DNA of 35,678 nucleotides, from NCBI GenBank assembly GCA_020722345.1, contig DYKZ01000008.1:1-35678 (forward strand), given 5' to 3'. The notes under the pieces were generated by a model, which was not told the DNA's origin, did not search any database, and worked only from the letters and a program-made list of their open reading frames with translations. Both the position numbers and the translations under genes were made by a program. Every line of letters starts with the position of its first letter. Within the stretch, counting starts at the first letter, position 1. Of this stretch, positions 18,359 to 26,742 are shown piece by piece. This DNA comes from Anaerolinea thermophila. Its GTDB lineage: Bacteria; Chloroflexota; Anaerolineae; Anaerolineales; Villigracilaceae.

Positions 18359-19378
18359 ATGCCGCCCCTCACGTCCCTGTCCAAGGAATTGGGAATTGAC
18401 CTGGGCACCACCCAGACGCGCATTGCCGATTCGGGCGGCGTCCTGGTCAATGAACCGACTATCGTCGCCATTGTTATCGAAGAACAGAAGATTGTAGCGC
18501 TCGGCAATGAAGCGCATGCGATGCAGGGACGCGTCTCAGAGGAAACCATTGAAGTGGCTCACCCCCTGCAGAACGGGGTGGTGGCCGACTACGAGATCAC
18601 CGAGGCGCTGCTGGCCTATTTGCTGAAACAGGTCAGCGGTCCGATGCGCATCTTCCGCCCGCGGGTGATGATTACCGTCCCCTACGGCGTGACCAGCGTG
18701 GAGGCGCGCGCCGTCCACGAAGCGGTGCTGCAGGCCGGTTCACGCGACGCCTACCTGATCCAGCAGCCGCTGGCGGCCGCTATCGGTGTGGACCTGCCGA
18801 TTGGGTCCCCCTCCGGGAACATGGTTGTCTGCCTGGGCGGCGGTGCGACGCAGGCGGCGGTCATCTCCATGTACGGCATCGTCGCCGCCGAGACCTTGCG
18901 CGCCGGCGGCTTGCAATTGGACGAAGCCATTGCCGCCTACGTCCGCAGGAAGTATGGCGTCATCATTGGCCCGGCCACCGCCGAGCAGTTGAAGACCCGC
19001 ATCGGCGCGGCCATTCCGCAGGACAAGGAAGAGAGCCTCGAAGTCCAGGGACAAGACCAGGTCAGTGGCCTGCCGCGCCCGGCTACGCTCACGACCGGTG
19101 AGATCGTGGAGGCGCTCCAGGAGCCGCTCAAGCAAGTGGTGGAAACCTGCCGCCGCGTGCTCGAGAAGACTCCGCCCGAACTGGTCTCGGACATCATTGA
19201 CCGCGGCGTGGCGCTGACCGGCGGCGGGGCGCAGTTGCGCGGCCTGGACAAACTGCTGACCAAGATGCTTGGCATCCCCGCCTACCTGGTGGATAATCCC
19301 ACCACTTGCACGGTGCAGGGCGCAGTGAAGGCGCTCGGACTGTATCCTGTCCTCAAGCGGAACCTGCCGCCTGTATGA
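18359..19378 (+). CDS. MreB-family actin-like protein with altered nucleotide-site residues
   Basis: 339 residues, normal MreB length. MreB filaments ride under the membrane and guide wall synthesis in rod cells. The fold is clear: LGIDLGTTQTRI (phosphate 1), PRVMITVPYGVTSVEARAV, LAAAIGVDLP, RKYGVIIGPATAEQLK, TLTTGEIVEAL and ALTGGGAQLRGLD (adenosine loop). Yet key sites differ. The usual LIEEP motif is LIQQP (Gln135, Gln136), and VVDIGGGTTE is VVCLGGGATQ (Cys158, Gln165). The Glu and Asp at these places serve water activation and magnesium in MreB, so slow or no ATP hydrolysis is expected. GAGGTAAGT precedes the ATG and the gap to atpC is two bases, so it is the last gene of the atp operon. 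A terminator follows. Confidence 0.88.
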   Translation: MPPLTSLSKELGIDLGTTQTRIADSGGVLVNEPTIVAIVIEEQKIVALGNEAHAMQGRVSEETIEVAHPLQNGVVADYEITEALLAYLLKQVSGPMRIFRPRVMITVPYGVTSVEARAVHEAVLQAGSRDAYLIQQPLAAAIGVDLPIGSPSGNMVVCLGGGATQAAVISMYGIVAAETLRAGGLQLDEAIAAYVRRKYGVIIGPATAEQLKTRIGAAIPQDKEESLEVQGQDQVSGLPRPATLTTGEIVEALQEPLKQVVETCRRVLEKTPPELVSDIIDRGVALTGGGAQLRGLDKLLTKMLGIPAYLVDNPTTCTVQGAVKALGLYPVLKRNLPPV

Positions 19379-19385
19379 ACTTCAC

Positions 19386-19412
19386 AGACTGGGCCTGGCC
19401 AGTCTTGTTTTT
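19386..19412 (+). terminator. Rho-independent terminator of the atp-mreB-like operon
   Basis: AGACTGG (19386-19392) pairs with CCAGTCT (19399-19405), followed by TTGTTTTT. It begins eight bases after the mreB-like stop codon. Confidence 0.8.
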
Positions 19413-19421
19413 GAGAGAATT

Positions 19422-20219
19422 ATGACCGAAATTCCTCCCTCCTTTTCTTCCGTAATCGGGCTGGGTCAGCCGCAGTCGTGGTTCCCGGTGCGAAACTGGA
19501 ACCGGATCGGCAACCTGGTTATCGCCCTGGTCATGCTGGCCGGGGCCTGCTTGGTGGTCCTCTACGGCATCTACGACGCTTCCGTTGCCTTCCGCAAACA
19601 CGGACTGGCCGTGCTGGATGACAGATTATTCCTCCCGCTCGTGATTGCCGGGATCATGTTCCTGCTCGGCGGGCTGGGCGGATGGGGCGCGTATGCCAAC
19701 TGGAACAAAGGGGCGCTGCTGTGCGAGAAGGGATTTGCCCTGCGGACACGGCGGGGAATCCAGTCCTGGACCTGGGAGGATGTTGTTTCGTTCACCGCAG
19801 CGATCACGCGCCATTACACCAACGGCATCTACACCGGCACAACCCATGTGTACACCCTGCTGAATAAACAGGGCCAGCGGCTGGTGCTTTCGGACGTTTT
19901 CAAGGATGTGGAAAAACTGGCGCAGGCGGTGGAACAGGGGATTTTCCCCCATCTCTACGACCAGGCGGCTGCGCAGTACAACGGCGGACAGATGGTCCTC
20001 TTCGGGCCGGTGGCGGTCAGCAAGGCAGGCATCCGGGTTGGCAAGAAAACCTATCCCTGGCAGGATGTGAAGGAGGTATCCATCCACCAGGGTATCCTGA
20101 AGGTCTCGAAGAAGGATGGCGGGTGGTTCAGTGGAGCCAGCGCGCCTGCCTCCGTCATTTCCAACCTGCGGGTGTTGTTGAGCATCCTCCACCAGGTGGT
20201 GGGCGTGAAGGCGGGCTGA
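19422..20219 (+). CDS. Two-helix membrane protein, DUF6585-like
   Basis: 265 residues. Two hydrophobic helices lie at about 29-50 and 68-92, with a short outer loop. The rest is a soluble beta-rich region in two similar halves, each with a KG-x-ALRT or VGKKTYPW type strand and a W-(E/Q)-DV turn (SWTWEDVVSF and YPWQDVKEVS). The TGTTHVYTLLNKQGQRLVLS stretch resembles DUF6585 proteins, whose function is unknown. GAGAG lies before ATG 19422. It lies just after the terminator of the atp operon and so needs its own start of transcription or read-through. It is closed by a hairpin at 20321. Confidence 0.6.
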   Translation: MTEIPPSFSSVIGLGQPQSWFPVRNWNRIGNLVIALVMLAGACLVVLYGIYDASVAFRKHGLAVLDDRLFLPLVIAGIMFLLGGLGGWGAYANWNKGALLCEKGFALRTRRGIQSWTWEDVVSFTAAITRHYTNGIYTGTTHVYTLLNKQGQRLVLSDVFKDVEKLAQAVEQGIFPHLYDQAAAQYNGGQMVLFGPVAVSKAGIRVGKKTYPWQDVKEVSIHQGILKVSKKDGGWFSGASAPASVISNLRVLLSILHQVVGVKAG

Positions 20220-20320
20220 GGGAAGAATTGCGATTGCAGTTTAGCCGCCGCGCCGGTTGTCAATCGAAATCTGCCCTGAAACCCCAAATTTAACCAACCC
20301 TTACTCGCACTGAAAATGGA

Positions 20321-20350
20321 AATCTCCCGGCAGGGTATGGCCGGGAGATT
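20321..20350. terminator. Two-way hairpin terminator between converging genes
   Basis: AATCTCCCGGC (20321-20331) and GCCGGGAGATT (20340-20350) pair perfectly around an eight-base loop. On the minus strand TTTCCATTTT follows, which suits the channel gene ending at 20371. The plus strand has only a weak T content. Confidence 0.7.
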
Positions 20351-20370
20351 GTTACGAAAGGTAGAGCAAA

Positions 20371-22305
20371 TTATTCGTTGGCCGCCACGATGATCTTGTC
20401 GGCTTCTGAGAATGTGATCATTTCAAATTTCTTCGGGTTGGTGTGCACGCCGTAGGATTTGGCCGCCTCCCCGGCCTCGGCCACCAGCCGGTAGCCGATG
20501 GCTGTCTCACCCCGACGGCGCGCCGCCTCGACCACCGTGTAGAAGTTGACCGGCCTGCCAGCCTCCACGTAATCGCCGACCGGTTTCAGGTAGATCTCGG
20601 AACCTTCGGGGTCGAAGATGTCGGTGAAGACGGCATACAGGTTAGCGTTTTCGGAGAGTTGCGCCATCATCAGGCTGATGAGGTGGTCGCTGACGATGAA
20701 ATCGTCCACACGCGTCACCTCGGCCAGTTCGCGGTTGCGCAGGTCGAGCATCTCGCTGACGATGGAGAACGGCGTCTCGTCGCGTTCGGCGATGTCGCGC
20801 AGGTGCAGAAGGGTCACCAGCGTCCTGGCGTCTGCTTCCTGGACCTCGAGGCCGGCGTAACTCAACACAATGACATGATCGAAGTCCGCGGCTTTGATGC
20901 TCTCCAGAAGTTCCCGGCTGGCGGTATCGCCTTCCTGGAAAATCACTTTCTGGTTGGTGAGTTTACTACACTCCCGCCGGATGATTTTTTCTGCGCCGGC
21001 TGTCTCCGATGAGACAGCCGTGTTGGCTACTACCAGGACCTGCGACCCTGCCGGGACGTAGTTGTCGAGTTCGCGGATGATTACCGCCGCGTTGCGGTTC
21101 CATCCCAGGATGAGGCATTTCTCCGGTTTTGGTGTGCTGACCTTGCCTGCCGGATGGATGGCAGACTCGTCAACAGGAACGGAAGCAAATCCGGAAACTA
21201 CAAAGGTATCGTCATCAGCAGTCAAGCCGAAGAGTTCGTCCTCCGCTTCGATGACGGTATCCATGGGCGGGTTCAGGCTTGCAATGTTGTTCCCCTTCTT
21301 GATCCCCATCACCGTGGACGTTTCGTAAGCCATCAGGGCCTCGCCGTAGGTCTTCCCCGCCAGGGATGGCTCCCTGGTGAAGTAGATCTCGTCCCCGCCG
21401 AAGTTCAGGAGTTCGGTGTAGATCACCGAGAGGCCGCTCTGGCGCGAGGTCTGGGCGGTGACACGCGCCACCAGGTTCCCGACCAGCGCTGCCTGCACCT
21501 TGTCGCGCTTTCCGATCATCTCGACCACATCCATGTTCTTCTGTTCGCGGATCTGGGTCACGATGTGGTAGGGTTGTTCGCGACGGTTTGGGTTATTGGT
21601 AATCGCCAGCACAGTTTTGATAACCGCCGTATCAGGGTTATCGCCTTCTGGAGGCAGGATGATGATGGATTTGGCCTCGTGCGGGCTGACGATTTCCAGG
21701 TCGGTGGGGTCCATCGGCGAACCGGAGCGGCAAATGACCCGCGTGCTGCCCGCCGTTTCGACGCGGGCGCGGATCTCCTCCTCCATTGCCACCTTGTCTT
21801 TGTCTGCCAGGATGACGATGCGGGCATTCTTCTGGTTCTCGTTGGCCTGCATCAGTTCCGACAGGATGGTAAAGACCTGCGGCGACCAGCCTAGGATAAG
21901 TGTGTGCCCGCTTTCGAGCACCTGCGAACGGCCTTTGCGCAGTTCCTCCAGTTTGCCTTCCACGCCGGTGGTCAGCACGCCGATGAGTGTGCTGACGATG
22001 AAGATGCCGCCCAGGGTGACGCCCAGCATGATCAGCCGGAATCCCCAACCGGCATCCCCGCCCATCGTCCCGGCGTCCAGGGTGCGCATCAGGCTCCACC
22101 AGACTGCCTCGATGAAGTGGGGCGAATCGCTGCCTTCGGGCGCGAACAGGCGCCCCCCGATGGCAAGAATCAGCCCTGCCGCCAAGATGAGAAGCAGGGA
22201 AACCACGCCCAGCCCTCCAATCAGGGCGATGGTTCCCCCAGACATGAAGTTATCGAAAAAATATTGGAAACGTTGTTTGAAGGTCGGTTTTTTTGTCACA
22301 CACAT
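20371..22305 (-). CDS. CASTOR/POLLUX-like ion channel with RCK-type cytoplasmic domains
   Basis: 644 residues from ATG 22305, fixed by GGAGGA four bases upstream; an in-frame ATG at 22359 lies in the promoter. Two membrane helices (about 24-52 and 88-112) flank a pore segment with DAGTMGGDAG at 77-86, in the place of the plant CASTOR/POLLUX filter. Two large Rossmann-like units follow (HTLILGWSPQVFTILSEL near 134, KCLILGWNRNAAVIIREL near 415), each with a nucleotide- or ion-binding turn. Plant relatives pass calcium or potassium across the nuclear envelope; bacterial homologues are thought to act in the plasma membrane and are poorly studied. It is a single-gene unit with its own -10 box and terminator. 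Confidence 0.88.
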   Translation of the reverse strand: MCVTKKPTFKQRFQYFFDNFMSGGTIALIGGLGVVSLLLILAAGLILAIGGRLFAPEGSDSPHFIEAVWWSLMRTLDAGTMGGDAGWGFRLIMLGVTLGGIFIVSTLIGVLTTGVEGKLEELRKGRSQVLESGHTLILGWSPQVFTILSELMQANENQKNARIVILADKDKVAMEEEIRARVETAGSTRVICRSGSPMDPTDLEIVSPHEAKSIIILPPEGDNPDTAVIKTVLAITNNPNRREQPYHIVTQIREQKNMDVVEMIGKRDKVQAALVGNLVARVTAQTSRQSGLSVIYTELLNFGGDEIYFTREPSLAGKTYGEALMAYETSTVMGIKKGNNIASLNPPMDTVIEAEDELFGLTADDDTFVVSGFASVPVDESAIHPAGKVSTPKPEKCLILGWNRNAAVIIRELDNYVPAGSQVLVVANTAVSSETAGAEKIIRRECSKLTNQKVIFQEGDTASRELLESIKAADFDHVIVLSYAGLEVQEADARTLVTLLHLRDIAERDETPFSIVSEMLDLRNRELAEVTRVDDFIVSDHLISLMMAQLSENANLYAVFTDIFDPEGSEIYLKPVGDYVEAGRPVNFYTVVEAARRRGETAIGYRLVAEAGEAAKSYGVHTNPKKFEMITFSEADKIIVAANE

Positions 22306-22330
22306 ATTGTCCTCCGGATGCAGATGATGT

Positions 22331-22336
22331 ATTATA
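22331..22336 (-). promoter_or_regulatory. Likely -10 box of the channel gene
   Basis: TATAAT on the minus strand, 25 bases before ATG 22305. The expected -35 place holds no good match; a TTGTCA is present but only eight bases away. On the plus strand the same spot gives TTGACA at 22344-22349, which could serve the UPF0173 gene but lacks a clear -10. Confidence 0.4.
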
Positions 22337-22415
22337 GATTCGTTTGACAATCCTGCCAACAGGCTCGATTTTCTCGTTTTCCTGCCTGCATGGAATCTTT
22401 CGAAAAGGAGACTCT

Positions 22416-23096
22416 ATGACCACTCTCACTTGGTATGGACACGCCACCCTCGGCCTCGAGACTGGCGGCCAGCACATCCTGGTTGACCCGTTCTTTAGCG
22501 GCAACCCGTCTGCCACCATCTCGCCTGACAAGGTCAAAGCCGATTTCATCCTTGTCACCCACGGCCACGGCGACCACGTCGGCGATACCGTTGCCATTGC
22601 CAAACGCACCGGCGCGCTGGTCATCAGCAATTTCGAGATCGCCACCTGGCTGGGCAATCAGGGAGTCCAGACTCATGGACAGCACCTGGGCGGCGGGTAC
22701 AGGCATCCCTTCGGCTACCTCAAACTGACCCTCGCCCTGCACGGCTCGGCCCTGCCGGATGGCTCCTACGGCGGCAACCCGGCCGGCTTCCTGCTCACCA
22801 CCAACGACGGCAAGAAAATCTACCTGGCCGGCGACACCGGCCTCTTCGGCGACATGAAACTCATCGGCGAGGAAGGCCTCGACCTGGCGGTCATCCCCAT
22901 CGGCGACAACTTCACCATGGGCCCGGAGGACGCCCTGCGGGCGGTCAAACTGCTCACCCCGAAGGTCGTCATCCCGATCCATTTCGGGACCTGGGGCCTG
23001 ATTGACCAGGACCCGGCCGCCTGGGCCGCCCGCGTGGAAAAAGAGACTGCCGCCAGGGCGGTGGTGCTCAAACCGGGTGAGGTGTTCGAGTTCTAA
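22416..23096 (+). CDS. UPF0173 metal-dependent hydrolase (metallo-beta-lactamase fold)
   Basis: 226 residues from ATG 22416, preceded by AAAGGAGA; an ATG 72 bases earlier lies in the promoter region and has no ribosome site. The N-terminus TLTWYGHATLGLE and the metal motif HGHGDHVGD (His49, His51, Asp53, His54) are typical, with LAGDTGLFGDMKLI and PIHFGTWGLI as the later metal ligands. Members are small cytoplasmic zinc hydrolases of unknown substrate. It stands alone, divergent from the channel gene. Confidence 0.9.
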   Translation: MTTLTWYGHATLGLETGGQHILVDPFFSGNPSATISPDKVKADFILVTHGHGDHVGDTVAIAKRTGALVISNFEIATWLGNQGVQTHGQHLGGGYRHPFGYLKLTLALHGSALPDGSYGGNPAGFLLTTNDGKKIYLAGDTGLFGDMKLIGEEGLDLAVIPIGDNFTMGPEDALRAVKLLTPKVVIPIHFGTWGLIDQDPAAWAARVEKETAARAVVLKPGEVFEF

Positions 23097-23110
23097 GCGT
23101 CGGTTGAAAA

Positions 23111-23151
23111 TCGAAGGTTGAAAGTCTTCCGTAGACGTTCAACCTTCGATG
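23111..23151. repeat. Inverted repeat between the UPF0173 gene and the broken gene
   Basis: ATCGAAGGTTGAA (23111-23123) and TTCAACCTTCGAT (23139-23151) pair perfectly over 13 bases with a 15-base loop. The preceding gttgaaa is a further partial copy, so the spacer is built of the word GGTTGAAA. It may end transcripts from both sides. Confidence 0.6.
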
Positions 23152-23155
23152 CCTT

Positions 23156-23413
23156 TAAGACGGCCTGCCCGCTTTCCTCAACACAAACAACGCATCGGCG
23201 GTGACGAAGGGGGTCATCTTCACCTTGCTTGTCCCGCCCCAACCGACCGGCGAGTAACCGCTCAACGAGGGGCGCGTGACGCGGGAATAAGTTTCCTCGG
23301 CGGGGAAGCCGCCGTTTTAGCCTCCCCCGAAGCGGGTCCGCGCCGAGCACGTTGACGGCCACCTTCCAGGCCAGGGCGGGTTCGGCTTGCAGTTGGGGAA
23401 GCAGGTTATTCAT
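23156..23413 (-). pseudogene. Frameshifted remnant of the gene after folK
   Basis: ATG 23413 overlaps the end of folK by eight bases (ATGAATAA), a normal coupled start, and begins MNNLLPQLQAEPALAWKVAV. After NVLGADPLR the sense shifts: the protein-like continuation (EETYSRVTRPSLSGYS, then KMTPFVTADALFVLRKAG) is in another frame and ends at 23156, with a stop in that frame just before it. The break falls in a GC-rich palindromic stretch near 23300-23335 (ggggaagccgccgttttagcctccccc), which may be an inserted element. I do not recognise the parent family. Two short real genes are the alternative. Confidence 0.4.
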
Positions 23414-23897
23414 AGCGCAGGATTCCTTTCGTGTCCACGCCCGCCAGCAGAGCGCTGACGGGTTTGCCCAGGGTCGGATGAACGAGGGCAGGCGCCAGGT
23501 CCGCGAGCGGAACGAGGACGAAAGCCCGCTCGTGCAGGCGCGGGTGGGGAAGCGCCAGTTCGGGGGTGTCGAGTACCAGGTCAGCGTAGAACAGGATATC
23601 AATGTCAATCAGCCGCGGCCCGTAGCGAACGGAGGGGAGGCGTCCCAGGTCACGTTCGATTTGTTTCAGAAAATGCAGCAAGTCCAGCGGCGGCAGGCGC
23701 GTCTGGCCTTCGATGACCATGTTCAGGAATTTTGGCTGGTCGGCCAGTCCCCAGGGCGGGGTCTCGTAAATGGGGGACTCGGCCAGTACCTTCACAAGGG
23801 GCGGCAAAGCCTCAATGGCGCGGCGCAGGTTGGAGGTCCGGTCGCCGAGGTTGGCGCCAAGCGCCAGATAAATGGGTTTCGCAGGTTTGACAGGCAT
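23406..23897 (-). CDS. folK: 2-amino-4-hydroxy-6-hydroxymethyldihydropteridine pyrophosphokinase
   Basis: 163 residues from ATG 23897. HPPK moves pyrophosphate from ATP to the pterin in folate synthesis. The N-terminal YLALGANLGDR, SPIYETPPWG, FLN and the family signature RYGPRLIDIDILFY are all in place, followed by LPHPRLHERAFVLVPL. An in-frame GTG at 23930 is possible, but the family start fits ATG 23897. No ribosome site is seen; TATATT ends six bases before the ATG, which suggests a leaderless message. The downstream gene overlaps its end by eight bases and is broken. No other folate gene is in the window. Confidence 0.95.
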   Translation of the reverse strand: MPVKPAKPIYLALGANLGDRTSNLRRAIEALPPLVKVLAESPIYETPPWGLADQPKFLNMVIEGQTRLPPLDLLHFLKQIERDLGRLPSVRYGPRLIDIDILFYADLVLDTPELALPHPRLHERAFVLVPLADLAPALVHPTLGKPVSALLAGVDTKGILRYE

Positions 23898-23903
23898 GTA
23901 CCA

Positions 23904-23909
23904 AATATA
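23904..23909 (-). promoter_or_regulatory. Possible -10 element of a leaderless folK promoter
   Basis: TATATT on the minus strand with exactly six bases between it and ATG 23897. There is no ribosome site and no clear -35. The spacing equals that before the propeller lipoprotein gene. Confidence 0.35.
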
Positions 23910-23967
23910 TGCGTTTTGAGTTCCCGGCACGGCGCCTGTTGTCGAAAAAGTGCGCTGTCCGAGCGTT

Positions 23968-26742
23968 TTATTTCTTCACGCTAAAGCGGACCTCCGCTGC
24001 CCCCACGTTTCCCGCCCGGTCGGTTGCCTCGACCCGCAGTACGTGCTGCCCGGTCTTGGCCTGCCACAGCGCCCCAAACGGCGCGGCAGAGAGGCTGGCG
24101 ATCTTCTCCCCGTCCACGTAAACAGTCACCGCGCTCAGGAAAGCCTCCTGCACCTGCGCCTGGAGGGCAACCTGCGGCTCGCCGCCCAGGCTGACCTCCT
24201 GCCCGGCCTGCGGGTACAGGATGGCGACCTGCGGCGGGGTATTGTCCAGGGTCACCTGCACCAGGGATTCATCCACGCGGTCGCCGGCGCGGACCACCAG
24301 CAGGCGCAGCACGTACAACCCGTCCAGACCGGCCGTGTCCCAACTGGCGAGCAGGCCGCCGGTCACGGGGGCGGCGGAATCTTCGCCAATTTGCAGCCAG
24401 GTCGCCGGGTTCAGCCCGGCCCCGTATTCCAGCCGGTAGGAGACGAAATCCGCGCCCGCCGCCGTGCCGCGTACCTCCAGCACGCCGCGCCCGTCCGCGA
24501 ACATGGCCGGGGAGGTGATATGCGCCCATTCAAGGATGTTTTCCGGCTGGTAGGTGTCGTAGATGGATGGCGGCTGCTCGATCCCGGCTGTCTCGGCCCA
24601 GGCCTGCGCCTCCGGCGGCAGCACCATATACACCTGGCTCCTGATCAGTTCGGGCGGCGTGAAAACCGTCCCCAGCAGGCCGGTCTCGATGTTAATCTCG
24701 AACGCCCGGTAGAGCGTGTCGGCCTGCGCCGGCTGGCGGCCTTCCAGAAATACCTCCTCCACCACGTTCGGGCAGATCGAAGTCGGCAGCAGACCGGACG
24801 GGTCGCAGACTTTGACGCTGACGATGCCGGAGGGCATTTGCCAGCCTGCAGATGGCAGGGTGTGGACGGCTGTCTGCATCAGCGCCTGCCACAGCCCCGC
24901 CGCTGCGTCCCCGGACCCTGAGCCTGCTCCCGTCAAATAGACCGCCGTCACCCGCTGGGGCGTGTATCCCGTCACCCAGGCCGCCGCGCCGTCGAGCGTG
25001 GAGGAGACTTTGACGGCGGCCGGGCGGCCAATCTCCAGCAGACCGCTCCCCTCCGGCCGCTCGCTCAGCACGTGGTTCATCAGGTAAGCCAACTGCGGGC
25101 TGACCACCAGCCGCGTCTCCGGCATCGTCCAGTCCAGCCAGAGACTTCCATCCGCGCCGCTGACTTGCAAAACGGCGGACGGTTCCAGCGCGGACGAGTC
25201 CGCTTTCCTCCCTGCCTGGATACCCTCGACAGCGAAAGCTCCGTAGGCGGAAATTAGGTTGAAAGGAGAAACCTCGAATTCTTCTTCCAGCAGGCTGGCG
25301 GCGGGCAACTCCAAACCGAAAGACGCGGCCGTCTGGCGGATGCTTTGCGTCCCCAACTGCGCCGCCAGTGTGCGCGCCGGGACGAGGGAATCGTTGACCA
25401 GCGCCAGGCGCAGGCGCACCGGTCCGTGATAGACCTGCCCCAGATTGGGCGCCTCGGCGGGCAGGTCCCAGGCCAGGCTGGCGGGGTTGAGGCCTCTGGC
25501 AAAGCCGGTCAGATAGAGGAACGGGGTGATGGAGGTCCCGGCCGGGTGGGAGGAGAGGTCGCCTGCCGCGGCCAGGATTTGCCCGGTGGCCGGGTCGAGG
25601 ATGAGCACCCCGCCGCTTGTTGCCGAGGAGAGCGCAGTCACTGCGGGTAACAAAGCGGCGGTCTCGCAAGCAGAACCGTCGCTGGCGGGCAAGACAGCCG
25701 GGCCGCCTGCCAGTTGTGAAATCCGGCTGCGCAGGGCGCAGTCGGCCTGGAGTTGCAGAGCGTAGTCCAGGCTGGTGAGGACGACCGCTCCGCCGCGTTC
25801 GACGCGCCCTGCGCCGAGGGCCGAATCCAGTTGGCGCAGGAGGTAGTCCACGAACTGCGGCGAGACGCCCGCGTCGGCAATGAGGAGGTCGCTCTCCGGC
25901 CGCTCGAGGAGGGTGGGCGGACTGTTTACGGCTTCGTTGGCCTGGGCGGGCGTGATCCAGCCGAGCGAGAGCAGGGAGCGCAGCGCCTCCACCCAATTGG
26001 TCTCGGCGGCCTGCGGCGCGTCGAACGGGTTGAGGGCCGGGGCTTCCCCTACAACGGCCAGCATGGCGGCTTCGCTAAGAGTCAGGTCGGCGGCGGATTT
26101 GCCGAAATAAAGGCGCGCCGCCGCTTCGGCCCCGTAGGCGTTGTGGCCGTAGTCGGCGCTGTTGAGAACCCATTCCAGCACTTGCTGGGGGCCGTAGCGG
26201 GCAGTGATTTGGGCAGCCAGCAACCGCTCGCGGATGGCACGCCGGGCGCCGGGCGGCTCGTCTGCCAGCAGGAATTGATAGACCAGTTCCTGCGCCAGGG
26301 TGGGGTGAGAGGCCGGGTCCTGCCAGCCTTCCAGCACGTAGCCGGGAGAATCCCGGAAATCCGGCTGGGTGAGGGCCAGCGTGGCTTTCACCAGCCAGGG
26401 AGAGAACTCTTCGTAGCGCAGGAATGTGCGCGGCGAATCTGTCGGGGCGAGGACGGCCAACAGGTACTGGCCGGTGCGGTCGTAGAGGCGCGTTGGCCGG
26501 AGCAGGAGGCCGGTGGAGGCGTCCAGTTGCGCCTCGAGTGCTTCGACCGGGGGCAGGCCGCGGGTCAGGGAAGCGTAGGCGAAGGCCGCGGCCAGCACCA
26601 GCGTCACGGCCGCGGCGCTGACGATGAATCCGAAACCGAAGGCCAGCCGCTGGGTCCGTTTTTCGGCGCTGCGGCGCGTCCTCTCCTGCCGCTTGCGGCG
26701 TTGTCGGATGATGGAGATGGGGGAGGCGGAGCGGGGACTCAC
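23968..26742 (-). CDS. Class A penicillin-binding-protein-like pseudo-enzyme with C-terminal Ig-like domains
   Basis: 924 residues. A basic cytoplasmic start and one membrane helix (about 32-58) are followed by a glycosyltransferase-51 domain (about 85-240), a transpeptidase-like domain (about 315-610), and two Ig-like domains near the C-terminus (about 720-924). The fold is plain from DYGHNAYGAEAAARLYFGKS and AAWVTGYTPQRVTAVYL. But the catalytic motifs are gone. The usual LEDxxF is LTQPDF (Thr125, Gln126), SxxKPF is TSITPF (Thr403, Thr406), SxN is SLV (452-454), and KTG is KVS (578-580). The second glycosyltransferase Glu (Glu172) remains. So it should neither polymerise nor cross-link glycan, yet may still bind wall or partners. 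The GTG start overlaps the vapC stop by four bases. Confidence 0.85.
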   Translation of the reverse strand: MSPRSASPISIIRQRRKRQERTRRSAEKRTQRLAFGFGFIVSAAAVTLVLAAAFAYASLTRGLPPVEALEAQLDASTGLLLRPTRLYDRTGQYLLAVLAPTDSPRTFLRYEEFSPWLVKATLALTQPDFRDSPGYVLEGWQDPASHPTLAQELVYQFLLADEPPGARRAIRERLLAAQITARYGPQQVLEWVLNSADYGHNAYGAEAAARLYFGKSAADLTLSEAAMLAVVGEAPALNPFDAPQAAETNWVEALRSLLSLGWITPAQANEAVNSPPTLLERPESDLLIADAGVSPQFVDYLLRQLDSALGAGRVERGGAVVLTSLDYALQLQADCALRSRISQLAGGPAVLPASDGSACETAALLPAVTALSSATSGGVLILDPATGQILAAAGDLSSHPAGTSITPFLYLTGFARGLNPASLAWDLPAEAPNLGQVYHGPVRLRLALVNDSLVPARTLAAQLGTQSIRQTAASFGLELPAASLLEEEFEVSPFNLISAYGAFAVEGIQAGRKADSSALEPSAVLQVSGADGSLWLDWTMPETRLVVSPQLAYLMNHVLSERPEGSGLLEIGRPAAVKVSSTLDGAAAWVTGYTPQRVTAVYLTGAGSGSGDAAAGLWQALMQTAVHTLPSAGWQMPSGIVSVKVCDPSGLLPTSICPNVVEEVFLEGRQPAQADTLYRAFEINIETGLLGTVFTPPELIRSQVYMVLPPEAQAWAETAGIEQPPSIYDTYQPENILEWAHITSPAMFADGRGVLEVRGTAAGADFVSYRLEYGAGLNPATWLQIGEDSAAPVTGGLLASWDTAGLDGLYVLRLLVVRAGDRVDESLVQVTLDNTPPQVAILYPQAGQEVSLGGEPQVALQAQVQEAFLSAVTVYVDGEKIASLSAAPFGALWQAKTGQHVLRVEATDRAGNVGAAEVRFSVKK

